Below are positions 54,751 through 63,428 of a stretch of 64,000 nt of DNA, one piece after another. The position numbers were made by a program, and so were the translations under genes. Source of the DNA: Deinococcus hopiensis KR-140 (GTDB taxonomy: Bacteria; Deinococcota; Deinococci; Deinococcales; Deinococcaceae); the NCBI RefSeq assembly GCF_900176165.1, contig NZ_FWWU01000010.1, positions 151,208 through 215,207 on the forward strand. The letters run 5' to 3'. Under the pieces are notes generated by a model. That model had not been told where the DNA came from and did no database searches. It was given only the letters and a program-made list of their open reading frames with translations. Position 1 is the first letter of the stretch. Each line of letters starts with the position of its first letter.

Positions 54751-55986
54751 GTGACGGCTACCCTCTCTATTTCTACCCTCGGCACCGGGCACGGATACGT
54801 GCAACGTCATGGTGCCCGTCTGCTGACTTCCGACGGACAAGTCCATGACCTCTTCTACTATCTCCTCTGCGCTCCTGAAGGCCGTACAAGACAGCAGATC
54901 ATCCAAGACGTGTGGGGTGCGGACGAAGACGCCGCAGCTCTCAACCGACTCCGCGTCACCTTACACCGACTCAAAAGCCTGTTCAAGGGGCTCACCGTTA
55001 TTCAGGAACACGACGGTCGATACCACTTGCATCCGGATATCGTCTCCAAATCGGACCTGGGAACCTTTCTAACCAGCGTTCACCGTGCGCGGATCACTGC
55101 CCAGCCCGCACTCAAGAAGGCGGCGCTTCAGCATGCCGCTGCGCAATACCGGGGTGATTTCCTGCCGGACATGCATCACAGCTGGACGGACCACACGCGC
55201 GAACACTTCCGGCAACAGTACGTGCAAGTCCTGCTCGAACTCACCGCCCTGCATTGCGACAGTGCGGAGTGCACCCCTGCCATCACTCAGCTGAAAGAGG
55301 CGCTGCGAGTTGACCCCTTTCTTGATGAGCAATTGCACCGTGACCTCATGTGCTGTATGGCCGCGACGGGGGATTCCTACGGAGCTGTCGCGCACTACCG
55401 TCAGTTCAAACGCTTCCTGCAGCACGATTTGGGTGACAGCCCAATGCGGGAAACAGAGGAACTCGCCGAGGGCATCAAACAGCGGGGCCACATTTGTCCC
55501 CGCCATATGGGGAGCAATCTGCCTTGTCCAAAACTCGCACTGCAATCCACCTCGATTCAAAGCGCTTCGGCAGTCTCCTCAGCATTACCCCTGCTTCTGC
55601 AACTCTCTGAACACCTCCTGGCCGCGACTTCTCTTAAGGACGCTGTAGCAATTACAGGTGAGCGGTGCCTGGCGTTCCTGCACGCCTCCTCCTGCCAGGT
55701 GAGCCACCTGAATCAGATGGAGGTGACGGTGGTGTACAACGCCCGCGCTCCTCAGAACAGCGGAGCAGAACTCATCGGCGAGCACTGGAGTCAGGTGGAA
55801 TCAGAAAAGGACACAGGGGAGGAAGTGGTCGGTGCAGAGGCCATACCCCTTAGTGATGGAAGTGTGCTTCTCCTCGAGGTGCGCAGATCAGCAACATACG
55901 GAGCATGGAATGAAGCCGAGCGAGAGTTCTTCACTCGTGCGGCCCACCTGCTCAGTCGATGCCGGCTTCTGCCGCACTCCGCTTAG
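54751..55986 (+). CDS. BTAD-type (SARP-like) transcriptional activator with C-terminal GAF-like domain
   Basis: 411 residues; GAGGAGG lies five bases before the GTG. The N-terminal winged helix (about 10-95) contains FYYLLCAPEGRTRQQIIQDV and LNRLRVTLHRLKSLFKG, as in OmpR/SARP folds. A bacterial transcriptional activation domain follows (about 95-245; YRGDFLPDMHHSWTDHTREH, LRVDPFLDEQLHRDLMCCMA, YRQFKRFLQHDLGDSPMRET). The remaining 140 residues (LLLQLSEHLLAATSLKDAVA, EREFFTRAAHLLSRCRL) look like a GAF sensor. It probably activates genes in response to a signal bound by the tail; targets unknown. Confidence 0.85.
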   Translation: MTATLSISTLGTGHGYVQRHGARLLTSDGQVHDLFYYLLCAPEGRTRQQIIQDVWGADEDAAALNRLRVTLHRLKSLFKGLTVIQEHDGRYHLHPDIVSKSDLGTFLTSVHRARITAQPALKKAALQHAAAQYRGDFLPDMHHSWTDHTREHFRQQYVQVLLELTALHCDSAECTPAITQLKEALRVDPFLDEQLHRDLMCCMAATGDSYGAVAHYRQFKRFLQHDLGDSPMRETEELAEGIKQRGHICPRHMGSNLPCPKLALQSTSIQSASAVSSALPLLLQLSEHLLAATSLKDAVAITGERCLAFLHASSCQVSHLNQMEVTVVYNARAPQNSGAELIGEHWSQVESEKDTGEEVVGAEAIPLSDGSVLLLEVRRSATYGAWNEAEREFFTRAAHLLSRCRLLPHSA

Positions 55987-56225
55987 AGCTCCAGCGAGTC
56001 AGCCTTTGCTCAGGTGCGTCCTTCAAGAACGCGCGGTTGGCGAGGGGCACGAATACACCTGGAGCATGAGTCAAAAAGAGGTAACTACTCAGCAATTGTG
56101 TTGGTCGTCAAGGGAGTAAGGGCCGAGGGGATGAGCGGTGGTTGCACCGACACACAAAACGTGCCGGTACAACGCACGCCCACCCCCTCGGTTGAGAAGG
56201 AGGCAAGCGGTCATGGAGGCATGGG
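55987..56225. other. Flank of the IS110 element, no gene
   Basis: Lies between convergent genes. It contains the 3' non-coding part of the IS110 element, whose exact end is unclear. Confidence 0.4.
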
Positions 56226-57170
56226 TTAGGCAGCGGATGGAGCATGCCACGGGGTCTGATCACGCACCATGGCATTGAGGTAGACGAGCAATTTGCGCAT
56301 ACATGCGACCAACGCGACCTTCTTCGGTTTGCCCTTCTGAATCAAATGATTAAACACTGTCTTCAAGGTTGGATTCCAACGTACAGCGGTCACAGCCGCC
56401 ATATACAGCACTTGGCGCACCTCAGCGCGTCCACCCCAGATACAGCGGTGACCTCTTGATTTGCCACTGTCCCAGTTCAGAGGGGCGACCCCAACCAGGT
56501 TGGCAACTTTCTGCCTCGAGAGCGAGCCCAACTCCGGGAGTTGGGCGAGCAACGTCAGGGCCACGACCGGACCGACCCCCGGGGTTGAAGTCAACAGCGC
56601 GTATGTCCCCTGGAACTTCGGACTGTTCAGAATGGCCTCCTGGAGAGCCTGATCCAGCTGTTCTCGGCGCCCTTCGAGATACTGGATGACCTCTTGGACA
56701 TCACGCTGTACATATGAATCCCGACTGCTGTGCAGTCGGTTGCGCTCCATGGTCAGGAGATCGACCATCTGACGACGACGGGCGAGCAACGCCTCAAGCG
56801 CACGTTGCGGGGCATCTCCGGGGACTTGGGCTTGGGGTTGCAGCGTCTGAGCGAACTTGGCCAAAAGCACGGCATCCATTCGGTCTGTTTTCGCATGCTT
56901 GCCCAACGCGCGACAGAAATGACGGACCTGCCGTGGATTCAAGACCGTCACGGCCAATCCAGCATCATGCAGGGCCAACATCGCAGCCTGTTCCAGGCCG
57001 CCGGTCGCTTCGAGGACGACCAGGTGGGGCTGAACTTCAGAAAGGCGAATCAGGAGTTCGGTGAGTCCAGCAGCGGTATTCTCTACGGCGAAGATTTCAC
57101 CGCTGGGGAGCACGGCCACATCCAGGCGGGCTTTCGAGACATCAATGCCGACAAACATCTGTTCTGGCAT
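56226..57170 (-). CDS. IS110-family transposase (bridge-RNA-guided recombinase type)
   Basis: About 314 residues; the ATG at 57170 has GGAGG nine bases upstream (an ATG two codons earlier is too close to it). The RuvC-like DEDD domain has FVGIDVSKARLDVAVLPSGE, LVVLEATGGLEQAAM, and HAKTDRMDAVLLAKFAQTLQ (both aspartates). The C-terminal Tnp domain has TSTPGVGPVVALTLLAQLPE and SGKSRGHRCIWGGRAEVRQV with the catalytic-type serine in NWDSGKS. The frame is uninterrupted, so it may be active. IS110 proteins recombine DNA under guidance of an RNA from the element's non-coding end. Confidence 0.93.
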   Translation of the reverse strand: MPEQMFVGIDVSKARLDVAVLPSGEIFAVENTAAGLTELLIRLSEVQPHLVVLEATGGLEQAAMLALHDAGLAVTVLNPRQVRHFCRALGKHAKTDRMDAVLLAKFAQTLQPQAQVPGDAPQRALEALLARRRQMVDLLTMERNRLHSSRDSYVQRDVQEVIQYLEGRREQLDQALQEAILNSPKFQGTYALLTSTPGVGPVVALTLLAQLPELGSLSRQKVANLVGVAPLNWDSGKSRGHRCIWGGRAEVRQVLYMAAVTAVRWNPTLKTVFNHLIQKGKPKKVALVACMRKLLVYLNAMVRDQTPWHAPSAA

Positions 57171-57176
57171 ACGCAT

Positions 57177-57377
57177 CCACCTCCATCACGGTCAGGTGGG
57201 ACAGGTTCCGGCCATCGCCAGGCTTGCTCATGCGAACTCCAGGGTTCAAGCAATTGTTCGGCGTCGAAGGCGGAACGGGTGTGACCCGGCGATCAAAGCT
57301 GAGTAACGGTCTTTTCGACCTCGCACGAAAGCGATCTGCCGAGTCTCAGTCCCGAATCCAACATACAAGCATGACTA
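57177..57377 (-). ncRNA. Candidate bridge-RNA region of the IS110 element
   Basis: The 200 bases upstream of the transposase start hold no gene, and lie where classic IS110-group elements encode their bridge RNA. Short inverted stretches are present, such as GCGAACTCCAGGGTTC near 57234. The boundaries and the RNA itself are inferred from family knowledge, not seen directly. Confidence 0.35.
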
Positions 57378-58404
57378 AGTAGCGAGCGGGAGGAGAATGG
57401 GACATCAGACGTCTTGCCCCCTCTGACCTGAAGATGTGACAGTGCTCCGGCGCTTGATGTGGGCTTCGACCTCGTTGCCCTGCGAACGGAAAAGGTATCT
57501 CGCCCTATGGCACGCCCACCAGGGCCTCTCGGCGCTCCAGATCGAAGACCTTGGCCTGCTCAGTGTAAGCCGGCTCTACCAGCAAGGGGGTCTGGACGCG
57601 CTCAAAGAGCGCGTCCAGCCAGGGCAACAAAGCCGCTTGACCCCAGGGATTCTGGCGGATATACGGGCACAACTGGCGAGCGGCGAGCGGACTTGGAACT
57701 CACGAACCCTGGCCGAGTACATCGCCCAGAAGTATGATGTCACCATCGGTCGAACCGCCTTGCGCGACCAATGGCGTGCAGCAGGGATGAGCTGGCAACG
57801 GACCCGATATGTCGTCGCTGGGCAAGTGGACCCCGAACAGAAAGCAGCGTTCCGAGACGACCTCGAGGCGGTAAAAAAGGGGCGCTGAACGACCTGAACC
57901 GCTTGCTCTTTCTCGGTGAAGCCGCACTCTGGCTGACCCAACCCCATACCTACACTTGGCGGCCTATCGGCTGTCCGATGGAAGTGCCCACGAGCAAGGC
58001 TCGCGGTATTACGGCGCGTCTGAACCTCATGGGCTGTGTGGACTTTGCCAGTGGCAAAGTCCTCTACCGTGAGATCCAAGGCAACACCAAAGCTGCCGAT
58101 ACCGTCGCTTTTGTGGATATTCTGGCCCAGCGGGCCGGGCGCGGCCTACCCCACGGTGCTCCTGATGGACCAAGCGAGCATTCACACCAGTGCCGAGGTG
58201 GGACAACATCGACAGCGGTGGAAAGAACAGGGCCTGGTCGTCGCTTATCTTCCGCCCTACAGCCCAGAACTCAACCCGATGGAGAGACAGTGGCGCAAGC
58301 TCAAATACCACGACCTCCCACACCGACATCACACTTCCAAAGCCAATCTTCGAGGGGCCGCCTGGGGCGTCGCCATATGACCCTTTCTTCTCCCGCTAGC
58401 CACT
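57378..58404 (+). mobile_element. IS630-family element with 28-bp inverted ends and TA duplication
   Basis: The left end AGTAGCGAGCGGGAGGAGAA at 57378 and the inverted right end AGTGGCTAGCGGGAGAAGAA ending at 58404 match over about 28 bases with few differences. TA lies directly outside each end (57376-57377 and 58405-58406), the target duplication of this family. About 1027 bp. Confidence 0.9.
57436..58380 (+). pseudogene. IS630-family transposase, frameshifted
   Basis: The first frame ends at 57888 after ALRDQWRAAGMSWQRTRYVV and a slippery GTAAAAAAGG. A -1 slip leads into LNDLNRLLFLGEAALWLTQP and WRPIGCPMEVPTSKARGITA. A second change near 58135 leads to YPTVLLMDQASIHTSAEVGQ (second Asp) and LPPYSPELNPMERQWRKLKY (Glu). 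The first catalytic position, normally Asp in a DEAA-like motif, is Gly in FLGEAALWL. With that and the second frameshift it is very probably inactive. The first frameshift could have been programmed. Confidence 0.85.
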
Positions 58405-58791
58405 TACATACAAAGGTGGGATATGCATACTATTAATTCTGGTAAAATTTTGTGTATTGGTTGCACATCTTAAATTTCAAGGTAATTATTCAGAATGCGG
58501 TCTGCTTACGTGCCGAATAATTACCCGAGTTACAGCCAAAGCGCGCCTGAAAAAATCCGTCAGCAAGAAAACCGGGCTGCTCTCGAGCCGAAACGACATG
58601 GCAGCAAAACGTTCCCTGGCGTCTTTAGAGCTAAATAGGGGTATCAGTGGGCGGCACGCTCTCAGATTGAGCAAGAAACCCATATGTCGAGATTTAAAAC
58701 AAGAAAGTACTGTCCCAGTGTAGACTTCCCCTGATTTTCCTCGCCAGGAGACAGAGTCTTCAAACGTACTTTAGAGTGCAGCATTCAACCT
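58405..58791. other. Low-GC stretch beside the IS630 element
   Basis: AT-rich (TATTAATTCTGGTAAAATTT, TTAAATTTCAAGGTAATTAT). A forward frame of 88 codons (58457-58723) exists but has no start signal or recognised family. Probably target-side foreign DNA. Confidence 0.4.
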
Positions 58792-59271
58792 TCACATGGA
58801 CGACTGCATTGTTGTCCACCGGGCCACCACTTCTTCGTCTTCCATTTCTCCTGTCTCCTGGAATCCCAACCCCAGGTACAAACTGCGCGCCACCGTGTTG
58901 CTCGGGTGATACGACAAGGCGAAGCGGCGGTGTCCATGCTGTTGCCCAATCGCTGCGAGAGCCGCCTCCACGGCTTGTTTGCCGTACCCACGGCCCTGGA
59001 AGGTGCCATCGACCATCACACCACCCAGCCAGCAACTGTCATCCTCAGGGTCAATGGCCCACATCAGAAAACCAATGATTTGCCCCTCGGCCCGAACTGC
59101 CAGCGGTGACCAGCCAATGGGGCTATACCGGCAAAGAACAAGGTTGAACACGGGTGGGTTTACAAAGTCCCGCTGGTCAGCTTTGACCTGAAGCGCTACG
59201 ACTGCTCTCCAGTTGTCTGAAGTGACGGGCTCAACAGTAACGTGGGTGCTGGCAAAAGGGTGATGAAGCAT
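58792..59271 (-). CDS. GNAT-family N-acetyltransferase (spermine/spermidine-like)
   Basis: 159 residues. It begins THVTVEPVTSDNWRAVVALQ. The acetyl-CoA binding motif A is in GVMVDGTFQGRGYGKQAVEA (QGRGYG). ALSYHPSNTVARSLYLGLGF is the usual C-terminal part with QETGEMEDEEVVARW. The pattern resembles diamine or polyamine acetyltransferases of the BltD/SpeG type, which acetylate amines with acetyl-CoA in the cytoplasm. The substrate is not certain. It lies alone downstream of a kinase gene. Confidence 0.9.
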   Translation of the reverse strand: MLHHPFASTHVTVEPVTSDNWRAVVALQVKADQRDFVNPPVFNLVLCRYSPIGWSPLAVRAEGQIIGFLMWAIDPEDDSCWLGGVMVDGTFQGRGYGKQAVEAALAAIGQQHGHRRFALSYHPSNTVARSLYLGLGFQETGEMEDEEVVARWTTMQSSM

Positions 59272-59289
59272 TCGCCTTACGTGTACCAG

Positions 59290-59318
59290 ATCTGGCCCTC
59301 CGCTGAAGAGGGCCAGAT
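59290..59318. other. Perfect 11-bp hairpin before the GNAT gene
   Basis: ATCTGGCCCTC and GAGGGCCAGAT with a seven-base loop, between the GNAT start and the kinase stop. There is no T run, so it is not a plain terminator. Confidence 0.65.
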
Positions 59319-59523
59319 GACGTATCGGATGGACCTTGGGGAATTCCGCCGAGTCACCGGTGTGATCTCGCCCGCTTCCCGACAGGGGCGCGGAGAATAC
59401 TTCGCTGCTGTCAGAGTGCCTGGGGCTTAGGGAGGCCGGACACGCTGTGCATGCGCCGCCAAGTCCTCCAGCTGCACTCTGCGAGAATGTCCCAGCCTAT
59501 AACCGGTCAGTCCAACCCCCCCA

Positions 59524-60918
59524 CTACTGTCCGCTGGACAACCGGCTCCTACGAGGCCATGCTGGGGCTGTGAAGCGCACCCAAGCCCCACCGTTCGGCC
59601 GATTTCCCAACCCTGCCGAGCCGCCGTGCGCCTGAGCGATGCTCTGAACAATGGCAAGCCCCAGTCCTGCCCCAATCGGGTCGCGCTGGGCGCGGTAGAA
59701 ACGCTCAAAACCGCGCTGCAGTCCCTCTGAGGTAAAGCCCGGCCCCTCATCCTGCACTTCAAAGGTCACCGCATCGAGTTGTTGTACCGCTTGCACCGAG
59801 ATGGTGGAGCCGTGCGGCGCATGTCGGGCCGCGTTTCTCAAAAGGTTCCAGAGCGCCTGCTCGAGTCGCAACGGATCGGCGTGCACCCAGAGCTGCGTCA
59901 GGCCCTGCACCTCGATCACCACCCGGTGCTCCGGCATGATGGGTTGTACCCGCCCGACCAGTTGAACCAGCCAGCCACGCACTTCCAGCGGTTCTGGGCG
60001 AAACGTCTCACCGGAATCCAGGCGGGTCAGGGTCAAGAGGTCCTCCACCAGTCGGCCCGCTCGGTCCGCTTCACGCCGCGCGGAGAGCAGCAGTTCCAGC
60101 CGCATCTGCTGGTTCTCCGGGGCGCGGGCAAGGACTTCCAGGTAACCGCTCAACGCTGTAAGGGGTGTTCGCAGCTCATGAGAGGCGTCGGCCGCGAAAG
60201 CACGGGTGCGCGCCTCCTCCGCTTGCAAATCACTGAACGATTGATCCAACCGGTCCAGCATCCCGTTCAGGCTCTGCGCAAGTGCCCGCACGTCGTCATG
60301 GCTCTCCGGCACGGCGAGGCGCTGGTGCAGTCGGCTGGCCGAAAGCCCCCTGGCCTGAGCGGTGATGCGGCGCAGGGGGCGCAGCCCCAGCCGGATCAGG
60401 ATCACACCAACGCTGCAAGCCAGCGTCACCAGTACGGCTGCGATCAGCAGGTTCAGCCGACACAAACGCAGCACGAAGTCTGAGATGCTATCGAGATCGG
60501 CCGACAAGCCCACCACACCGCCCGGTACCGCACGCAGCCGCACCAGCGCGTGCGGGGTACGGTACTCCGCCGGGAGCCCCTGGCGCGCCCGTTCCACCGC
60601 GGCTGGGGGCGGCCCAGGGTGCTGTAGACCATCAGTGAATTGAGGCGGCTCGCCCGGCGTCACCCATACGCCCCAGCCGCCCCCCAGCTGTGCAGCGGCC
60701 CGCAGACGGTGGCCCAACGGACTGCCTGGTGGACCCAGGTGCGTCAGTTCCTGCTGCAGCGTTTGCCTCAGTTGATCTTCAGCATAATTGCGGGCTTGCA
60801 GCAGCACCAGGCCGTACATGCTGGTGGTCACGATCAGAATCGTGGTGAGCAGCGCCAAGAAGAGCCGCAGCTCCAGCGGCAGTCTCAGCAGGGCACGCCT
60901 CAACCGATGTAAAGTCAC
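59524..60918 (-). CDS. Two-component sensor histidine kinase
   Basis: 464 residues from a GTG overlapping the regulator's stop (GTGA). Membrane segments lie at about 19-42 and 150-175, with a short extracytoplasmic loop between. A HAMP domain follows (RPLRRITAQARGLSASRLHQ), then HisKA with the phospho-histidine in FAADASHELRTPLTALSGYL, and HATPase with the N box LEQALWNLLRNAARHAPHGS, G1 VQDEGPGFT and G2 GAGLGLAIVQSIAQAHGG. It should autophosphorylate and pass phosphate to the response regulator encoded just upstream. The signal is unknown. The YceI operon across the divergent promoter is the best target candidate. Confidence 0.95.
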   Translation of the reverse strand: MTLHRLRRALLRLPLELRLFLALLTTILIVTTSMYGLVLLQARNYAEDQLRQTLQQELTHLGPPGSPLGHRLRAAAQLGGGWGVWVTPGEPPQFTDGLQHPGPPPAAVERARQGLPAEYRTPHALVRLRAVPGGVVGLSADLDSISDFVLRLCRLNLLIAAVLVTLACSVGVILIRLGLRPLRRITAQARGLSASRLHQRLAVPESHDDVRALAQSLNGMLDRLDQSFSDLQAEEARTRAFAADASHELRTPLTALSGYLEVLARAPENQQMRLELLLSARREADRAGRLVEDLLTLTRLDSGETFRPEPLEVRGWLVQLVGRVQPIMPEHRVVIEVQGLTQLWVHADPLRLEQALWNLLRNAARHAPHGSTISVQAVQQLDAVTFEVQDEGPGFTSEGLQRGFERFYRAQRDPIGAGLGLAIVQSIAQAHGGSAGLGNRPNGGAWVRFTAPAWPRRSRLSSGQ

Positions 60919-61610
60919 TGCCGCTCCTGCAACAGGTAACCCGCACCGCGTAACGTATGCAGCAGTGGCGGATCACCCAGCGCTCGGCGCGCGTACCCCA
61001 CGTAGAGTTCAACGACATTATCGCTTCCTAAGAAGCCCTGACCCCACACCGCGTCCAGGATGATCTGCTTGGGGAGCACGCGTTCACTGTGACGGGTTAA
61101 AAAGAGCAGAAGATCGAAAGTGGTGGGGCGTAGGTCCAGCCGCCGTCCAGCGCGGAACGCTTCACGGGTGGCTGCGTTGAGTTCCAGGTCGGCGTAGCGT
61201 GCCAGCTCCACGATGTCGGGGCGGGCGCGGCGCAGTACGGTACGGATGCGGGCCACCAACTCCCCGAAAGCAAAGGGCTTCACGAGGTAGTCGTCGGCGC
61301 CGCCCTCCAACCCCCGGATGCGGTCTTCTACACTGTCGCGCGCCGTAAGCATAAGCACGGGGACTGGGGTCCGGCTGCGCAAGTCGCGGAGGAAGGCAAA
61401 CCCGTCGGGACCGGGCAGCATCACGTCCAGAATAATGAGGTCCGCGCCTTCTTCGGCGTAGCGGCTGAGACCTTCCCCTGCGGTGGGCGCCGTACTCACC
61501 TCGAAGCCTTCGTAGCGCAGCCCCATCTGCAGGTAATCCCGGATGCCTGGGTCGTCTTCGACGATCAGCAGGCGGGGGAGGGAGAGGGGCAGGCTCACAT
61601 TACCTGGCAT
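60915..61610 (-). CDS. OmpR-family response regulator
   Basis: About 231 residues from the ATG at 61610; the GTG at 61598 is also possible. The receiver domain has RLLIVEDDPGIRDYLQMGLR, the phospho-acceptor Asp in LIILDVMLPGPDGFAFL, and ADDYLVKPFAFGELVARI with the conserved Lys. The winged-helix output domain (LDLRPTTFDLLLFLTRHSER, VELYVGYARRALGDPPLLHT) binds DNA. Its gene overlaps the kinase gene. It is divergent from the yceI operon, and a large inverted repeat between them is a probable binding site. Confidence 0.95.
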   Translation of the reverse strand: MPGNVSLPLSLPRLLIVEDDPGIRDYLQMGLRYEGFEVSTAPTAGEGLSRYAEEGADLIILDVMLPGPDGFAFLRDLRSRTPVPVLMLTARDSVEDRIRGLEGGADDYLVKPFAFGELVARIRTVLRRARPDIVELARYADLELNAATREAFRAGRRLDLRPTTFDLLLFLTRHSERVLPKQIILDAVWGQGFLGSDNVVELYVGYARRALGDPPLLHTLRGAGYLLQERQ

Positions 61611-61620
61611 AGCACGCGTG

Positions 61621-61671
61621 GCTGTGCGGACCCTGTGCGCCCCGCACTGCACTGCACAGGGTCTGCACAGC
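61621..61671. promoter_or_regulatory. Large inverted repeat in the RR/yceI divergent region
   Basis: GCTGTGCGGACCCTGTGC (61621-61638) and GCACAGGGTCTGCACAGC (61654-61671) are reverse complements with one mismatch, separated by 15 bases. They lie between the response regulator start and the yceI start. Confidence 0.75.
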
Positions 61672-61760
61672 CAGCCTATCTACTGTGAGGCGAAGGAGAC
61701 CCCACGGGCACCCGCCTGACCGTCTTCTTCTGCTCAGTTGCACATCTTCTGGAGGACGTT

Positions 61761-62351
61761 ATGAAGCGGTTTATCCCAATTGGCTTGCTTGCCCTGCCTG
61801 TCGCCGGCGCCACCCCCGTGACCTACACCGTCGTCACCAGAGCCACCCAGCTCAACCTGATGACGGTCGAGAGCCAAACGAGCGTCGAGAACTTCACGGG
61901 CCGCACCAGTCAAGTGAGCGGTACGCTCCGTTACGACGCCGTGACGAAAAGTGGCAGCGGCACGGTGAGCGTAGATGGAGCGAGCATCACCACGGGCAAC
62001 GGTATGCGCGACACCCATATGAAGAGCGCTGACTGGCTGAACTTTGTCAAGACCCCCACCGTTACCTTCAAAACCAGCGCTGTAAAACCTATCAGCGGTA
62101 ATAAATACACGGTGACCGGTACCCTCACGATGAATGGCGTGACCAAGAACGTCACCAGCACTGCCACCGTCAAGCTGACCCCAGCGGGCAGCGCTACTGC
62201 GGCGGCAGGCCTGAAGGGAGACGTGCTGGCCGTCACCACCAGCTTCCCGGTGAAATTGAGTGAGTACGGGGTCAAAAATAGCAGGATCGGCGGCCAGGTC
62301 AACGACACCCTGACCATCAACCTGAAGTTCGTTGCCAGCAGCGGCAGCTGA
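61761..62351 (+). CDS. YceI-family periplasmic/lipid-binding protein
   Basis: 196 residues; GGAGG lies six bases before the ATG. A signal peptide (FIPIGLLALPVAGA) is followed by the YceI beta-barrel: VTYTVVTRATQLNLMTVESQ, GTLRYDAVTKSGSGTVSV, MRDTHMKSADWLNFVKTPTV, FKTSAVKPISGNKYTVTGTL, NGVTKNVTSTATVKL. Family members bind isoprenoid-like lipids in the periplasm and respond to stress. It heads a run of three forward genes and is divergent from the two-component pair. Confidence 0.93.
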   Translation: MKRFIPIGLLALPVAGATPVTYTVVTRATQLNLMTVESQTSVENFTGRTSQVSGTLRYDAVTKSGSGTVSVDGASITTGNGMRDTHMKSADWLNFVKTPTVTFKTSAVKPISGNKYTVTGTLTMNGVTKNVTSTATVKLTPAGSATAAAGLKGDVLAVTTSFPVKLSEYGVKNSRIGGQVNDTLTINLKFVASSGS

Positions 62352-62358
62352 TCTCCAG

Positions 62359-62769
62359 ATGCTCGTCCGTTTTCACCGTTTTCTGGGAATGCTGGCGCTG
62401 CTCTGCCTATTGGCACTGCTGGCCACGCTCCTGGTCGGCTGGTGGTTTGGCCGTGGAGCGCAGCTGGTGCAGTTGGTTGCCCCGGTGAGTGTAACCTCCA
62501 ATACCCTGTTTGGGAACAGTGGGCCAGGTACGCTGATCGGCTCGCCGCAGCAGATGGTCATCCACGATCCAGGTGCTTTTTTGGAGGGCCGCACGGCTGA
62601 GGGAGCCCGGTACGTGAGTGACACGTATTTGAAAGCGCAGAACATCTATCCTCTTCAGCTGAAGACGGTGCGTTTTGTGCAGGTGGCGGTAGCGGTGGGC
62701 TTCATCGTAGCGCTGCTGGTGTTTGGCAGCTTATGGCTCGTGGGGCGGCAGAACCAAACTCGCGTGTAG
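62359..62769 (+). CDS. Membrane protein with two transmembrane helices
   Basis: 136 residues from the ATG at 62359, seven bases after the yceI stop. Helices are at about 8-30 (LGMLALLCLLALLATLLVGW) and 103-127 (VAVAVGFIVALLVFGSLWLV). The loop between (about 70 residues, FGNSGPGTLIGSPQQMVIHD) should lie outside the membrane. No family is recognised. Tight spacing indicates it is cotranscribed with yceI. Confidence 0.75.
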   Translation: MLVRFHRFLGMLALLCLLALLATLLVGWWFGRGAQLVQLVAPVSVTSNTLFGNSGPGTLIGSPQQMVIHDPGAFLEGRTAEGARYVSDTYLKAQNIYPLQLKTVRFVQVAVAVGFIVALLVFGSLWLVGRQNQTRV

Positions 62770-62901
62770 AGGACAGACCCAAGGACGGTGACCATGGTGT
62801 CGCCGCCCTGACTATCCCTCCCCCCAGCGGCCGAAGCCAGCGCGGAGAGGGGGATTTGTCATGGCGTTCCCACCTGCGTGGGTGGAACGTATGTTGCCGT
62901 C

Positions 62902-63243
62902 ATGGCCTGGGAAGTCCTCACCCCTTTTGGGCTCTACCTCCTCTGGTTGGCCCTGGGCCTCAACGGCGGGTTGAGTCGGGGACAACGGAGACAACTTCTG
63001 GGCACTGGGGGCATGGTTCTCCTCCTGATGGCGTTCTTTAACTGCATGTGGTTGCAAGAAGATGGGAGCCCAGGCATCTCCTATGCTTTCATCCTGTGGA
63101 CCGGAACGGCACTTCTGGCCTTTTTTCTGGGGTCGTTATTCTGGGGTGTGATGCGTGGAGTAGCATGGGGACTTCTTGGAATGCCCATTCCACTCGCCCT
63201 TGCCTATCTATGGCCCGTTCTCGCTCTCTTTATCGTTCGGTAG
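62902..63243 (+). CDS. Small polytopic membrane protein
   Basis: 113 residues from the ATG at 62902; a GTG at 62878 is in frame. Three to four helices: VLTPFGLYLLWLALGLN, LLGTGGMVLLLMAFFNCMWL, YAFILWTGTALLAFFLGSLF and a final IPLALAYLWPVLALFIV. No family is recognised and no strong ribosome binding site is seen. Confidence 0.55.
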   Translation: MAWEVLTPFGLYLLWLALGLNGGLSRGQRRQLLGTGGMVLLLMAFFNCMWLQEDGSPGISYAFILWTGTALLAFFLGSLFWGVMRGVAWGLLGMPIPLALAYLWPVLALFIVR

Positions 63244-63428
63244 ACCGTACTCGCGCAGTTGGCGTCAGCATAGAGCGGCAGGCAAGTTGCTCATGTCATA
63301 ATTACTCACTACGTCGCCCAGCATCCTGGTGAGCAGTTACTTTATATTTTCACTCAACCTTAGCTGTACTTCGGGGAAATCCAGAGTAGGACCAGGGAGG
63401 CCAGCATGACCGATGCTGGCCTCCAGCT
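63244..63428. other. Intergenic stretch with a perfect hairpin
   Basis: Contains GGAGGCCAGCAT-GACCG-ATGCTGGCCTCC at 63396-63424 (12-bp perfect stem, five-base loop), just before the IS701 transposase frame. It may be a terminator or an IS-end structure. No gene. Confidence 0.5.

Noticed and set aside
59263..59430. Small forward frame (53 codons) beside the GNAT gene
   Set aside because: Peptide-like, but it overlaps the GNAT start and contains a perfect hairpin; no ribosome binding site.
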